A DNA stretch of 64,000 bases from an uncultured Dyadobacter sp. Its GTDB lineage: Bacteria; Bacteroidota; Bacteroidia; Cytophagales; Spirosomataceae. The position numbers were made by a program, and so were the translations under genes. The DNA lies in the NCBI RefSeq assembly GCF_946482605.1, contig NZ_CAMLSE010000029.1, forward strand, positions 1-64,000. Direction: 5' to 3'. A model generated the notes under the pieces. That model searched no databases. It was not told the DNA's origin and saw only the letters and a program-made list of their open reading frames with translations. Of this stretch, positions 61,927 to 64,000 are shown one piece after another (within the stretch, counting starts at the first letter, position 1; every line of letters begins with the position of its first letter).

Positions 61927-63750
61927 TTATTTAATGTGAAATTTAACCGATATAATGGTTCCGTTACCCGGACTGCTTTCAATTCTTATGTTGCCTTTGA
62001 GCTCATTCTCGGCCCGATGCCGCAGGTTGCCCAATCCCATGCCTGCTTTTTCGGTCTTTGTAATGTCAAAACCGATGCCGTTGTCTTCTATACGCACCTT
62101 TACCAGTTTCTTTTCCTGGACGATCGTAATGCCTACTTCTGTGGCCTTGGCATGTTTAAGGATGTTCTGTACCGATTCGCTGATGATCTTGTTCAGGGAA
62201 TGCTCAACGAAGGGTTCGAAATTCGGGTTAGTGTCGGGAAGTGACAGTTTGAACTCCGGATTAGCAATCGACCCGTACCGTTCACGGATCTCTTCGATCA
62301 ACCCGATTTTGGTAAGCACCTGTGAGGCGAGTTCGTGTGATAGTCCCCGGACGTCCTTATAGGCCTGCGACAGGTAGGTCATTGCATTCTTAAACTCTAT
62401 CGAAAAATTCGCCACATCGAGGTGTTTATCTGAAAACTCGCGCAGCTTGAACATCACGCCCGCAATGGACGCGCCGATGTTGTCGTGCAAATCCTTCGCT
62501 ATCCTTTCTCTTTCCCGGTTTTGGGCATTGATTTCGGCAATAAAAAAATCATTCTGAAGTGCCTGATAATCCGCCCGCTCAATGCGGAACCGGTACACGA
62601 TCCCGATCGTCAGAAAGAACATTTCTATAAATGTGGCCGTATAATAGATGTCATGCAGCGTCTGGACCGGGATGCCGTTGAAATCGGATGTAATTTCCAT
62701 GACACTCACAATGGCCACCGGTGTCGTCGCGATCAGGAAATACCAGGAAGGTGAATATTTCTTTTGAATGCTGGTTATGAGGTGGTAGTACATCACCATG
62801 GTGTTCATGCCAAAAAGGGGGTAGAAAAACATTCTGTAGTAGAACAATTCTTTTCCCAATAGGAGCATGACAGCCAGCAAAGCAAGCAACAGCCCCATGA
62901 CAATCCGGCTGAACCGGATCACCAGCGAGTTTTGCCTCGCATCGATCCGAAGGTATTGCTCCGCAAACAGCAGATAAATGATGTTCAACAGCGTGGTAAG
63001 AATGGCGAATATGTTCTTGTTCTTGATAAAAACAGGTGTGTCGTCAAACAACAGGTAATGATAATCGTTGACCACTGCTGCCATTATAAAAGATCCGATA
63101 AGGCAGAACAAGTAAAACAGGTACAGCCTTTCCTGAAAAAAAGTAAAGAGGATAATGCTGAACAAGATCATCAGAAAAATCCCGCCTAAATACAGGTTGT
63201 ATCCCAGTTCTCCTTTTTTTATCGCAACCTGGGTGTAACCCCGGTTAGAGATGGTCAGGTAGGGTAATGACAAATGATAGTTTTGATTGTAGATTCTGAC
63301 ATAAATCGTAGTCAGGCTGCGCGGTGGCAACATCACGGGCACGACCAGGAACTGGCTGGTGAAATGCCTTTGGGAAATGGGCACATTTTTCCCGGTGTAA
63401 TATGTATGCCGGTTGTTCCGGTTATCCGCCCAGAACGCCCGCAGGTCGTCTATACCCTTGGTAAAAATCATTGCCGAAGCAGGCAGGGATGAGTTATTGG
63501 CCAGCTTTGTCCTCAGCCATACCACCTTCGTGGCGGCGGAGAATGTCACCGGGAAAGCGTCGATGATGTGCCAGTTACGGTTCTCTTTCACAGCCTCCAG
63601 CGTCGAAGTATTCGTTGGTTCTTCAATGGCTTCCCAAACATCGGTAAGTCTGTCCGATACAAGCGCAGGGTCCCACACGACGGTCCTCTGCGCGTTCAGG
63701 ATCCCGCCATTGAGTAATATCAGGAAGAGAATTGTAAAAAGTTTAATCAT
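61927..63750 (-). CDS. 7TMR-DISM sensor histidine kinase (HisKA_3 type)
   Basis: The product has 607 residues, with a signal peptide at 1-20. Residues ~45-165 form a 7TMR-DISMED2 extracellular domain (VWLRTKLANNS, IYVRIYNQNYHLSLP). Seven membrane segments span 183-395. The kinase core is of the NarX/DesK kind: RERIAKDLHDNIGASIAG with His422, and ATPase motifs IISESVQNILKHAKA, EDNGIGFD and GMGLGNLRHRAE. It phosphorylates the LuxR-type regulator encoded immediately upstream (four-base overlap). The sensor is thought to bind carbohydrates or similar ligands. Confidence 0.9.
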   Translation of the reverse strand: MIKLFTILFLILLNGGILNAQRTVVWDPALVSDRLTDVWEAIEEPTNTSTLEAVKENRNWHIIDAFPVTFSAATKVVWLRTKLANNSSLPASAMIFTKGIDDLRAFWADNRNNRHTYYTGKNVPISQRHFTSQFLVVPVMLPPRSLTTIYVRIYNQNYHLSLPYLTISNRGYTQVAIKKGELGYNLYLGGIFLMILFSIILFTFFQERLYLFYLFCLIGSFIMAAVVNDYHYLLFDDTPVFIKNKNIFAILTTLLNIIYLLFAEQYLRIDARQNSLVIRFSRIVMGLLLALLAVMLLLGKELFYYRMFFYPLFGMNTMVMYYHLITSIQKKYSPSWYFLIATTPVAIVSVMEITSDFNGIPVQTLHDIYYTATFIEMFFLTIGIVYRFRIERADYQALQNDFFIAEINAQNRERERIAKDLHDNIGASIAGVMFKLREFSDKHLDVANFSIEFKNAMTYLSQAYKDVRGLSHELASQVLTKIGLIEEIRERYGSIANPEFKLSLPDTNPNFEPFVEHSLNKIISESVQNILKHAKATEVGITIVQEKKLVKVRIEDNGIGFDITKTEKAGMGLGNLRHRAENELKGNIRIESSPGNGTIISVKFHIK

Positions 63751-64000
63751 TTCTCGATCAGATAACCGTTTTCTCCGGCGATTTTCACGAGGTTCACAGA
63801 GTTTCTGGCCCCGAACTTTCTGATCAGCGTGTCGCGGTAATCCCGGATGGTGTCGTGCGCCAGATGCTGTTTTTCGGCGATCTGCTTGCTGGTCAGTCCC
63901 TCCGCAATGTCGCGCAATATGCTCCTTTCCCTGTGGGTCAGTACAATCCCGTTGGGGTTCTCGACAATCAGAATTCTGGACAACAGATTCTTTTGAATGT
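63747..64000 (-). CDS. LuxR-type response regulator, C-terminal part (5' end outside window)
   Basis: The frame is open to the window edge and reads QKNLLSRILIVENPNGIVLT before HRERSILRDIAEGLTSKQIA, then a LuxR helix-turn-helix (HLAHDTIRDYRDTLIRKFGA) and AGENGYLIEK. About 84 residues are visible; the receiver domain would lie beyond 64000. Its stop overlaps the kinase start by four bases (ATGA), so it forms the two-component pair at the head of the cluster. A short product starting at a TTG at 63983 is possible but less likely. Confidence 0.82.
   Translation of the reverse strand, partial: IQKNLLSRILIVENPNGIVLTHRERSILRDIAEGLTSKQIAEKQHLAHDTIRDYRDTLIRKFGARNSVNLVKIAGENGYLIEK

Noticed and set aside
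1..64000. CRISPR arrays, tRNA or rRNA genes, insertion sequences
   Set aside because: No regularly spaced repeats, cloverleaf-like sequence or transposase were seen on reading the window.

Overview
The window is from a Bacteroidota chromosome, most likely Cytophagales/Spirosomaceae and close to Dyadobacter or Spirosoma. This placement is inferred from gene content, not from a search. Supporting signs are a secreted protein with a type IX secretion sorting tail, LytS/LytTR two-component pairs, an outer-membrane barrel with a carboxypeptidase-regulatory domain, a 7TMR-DISM histidine kinase, near absence of Shine-Dalgarno sequences, and promoter-like TTTG / TAnnTTTG boxes. G+C is about 50% by eye over most of the window and clearly lower in the first 1.1 kb. 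No tRNA, rRNA, CRISPR array or insertion sequence was recognised.

Layout. 1-1140: tail of an RHS/YD polymorphic toxin with a decayed toxin tip, an intact small gene that may be its immunity gene, and a second immunity-like gene broken by two in-frame stops. 1.15-10.9 kb: a T9SS cargo protein, a molybdenum hydroxylase pair (iorAB type), a large propeller/cytochrome c protein, a purine permease with an exported MTA/SAH nucleosidase, and a ClC channel. 11.1-24.1 kb: accessory genes including two exported unknowns with a terminator embedded between them, LytS/LytTR, START, PhyH with a divergent AraC regulator, a 2H phosphoesterase, a purple-acid-phosphatase-type esterase, a second AraC regulator, an ester cyclase and a gamma-glutamyltransferase-like enzyme. 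24.1-33.8 kb: an ankyrin/VOC-GNAT/VOC operon, acetyltransferases, an AlkZ-type winged-helix protein, small membrane and NTF2 proteins, a degenerate SDR, a PAS-LuxR regulator and a stand-alone receiver. 33.7-40.7 kb: GH39 glycosidase, outer-membrane barrel receptor, a second LytS/LytTR pair and a porin-like protein.

40.8-64.0 kb is the most interesting part. Every recognised gene here is on the minus strand. Reading in the direction of transcription: LuxR-type regulator (cut by the window edge), 7TMR-DISM kinase, a sigma factor with a long N-terminal extension, a membrane protein with an anti-sigma-like N-terminus and helical repeats, an exported caspase, an exported CHAT protease, an M48 metalloprotease, an exported four-repeat protein, a lipoprotein, an FHA protein, a Ser/Thr kinase with an extracytoplasmic Sel1 tail, a second Ser/Thr kinase, a PP2C phosphatase with a LysM tail, and a membrane protein with two cytoplasmic FHA domains and an extracytoplasmic trypsin-like protease. 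A phosphatase lipoprotein, a barrel-like protein and another lipoprotein follow after a 533-base gap. I read this as a signalling and proteolysis system spanning the envelope: transcription is controlled by two-component/sigma inputs, phospho-Thr signalling runs in the cytoplasm (kinases, PP2C, FHA), and four protease families act outside the inner membrane. I do not recognise it as a named system. Its function, whether defence, envelope stress or regulated death, is inference.

Start codons were chosen by signal peptides, gene spacing and ATGA overlaps, because ribosome binding sites give little help in this phylum.
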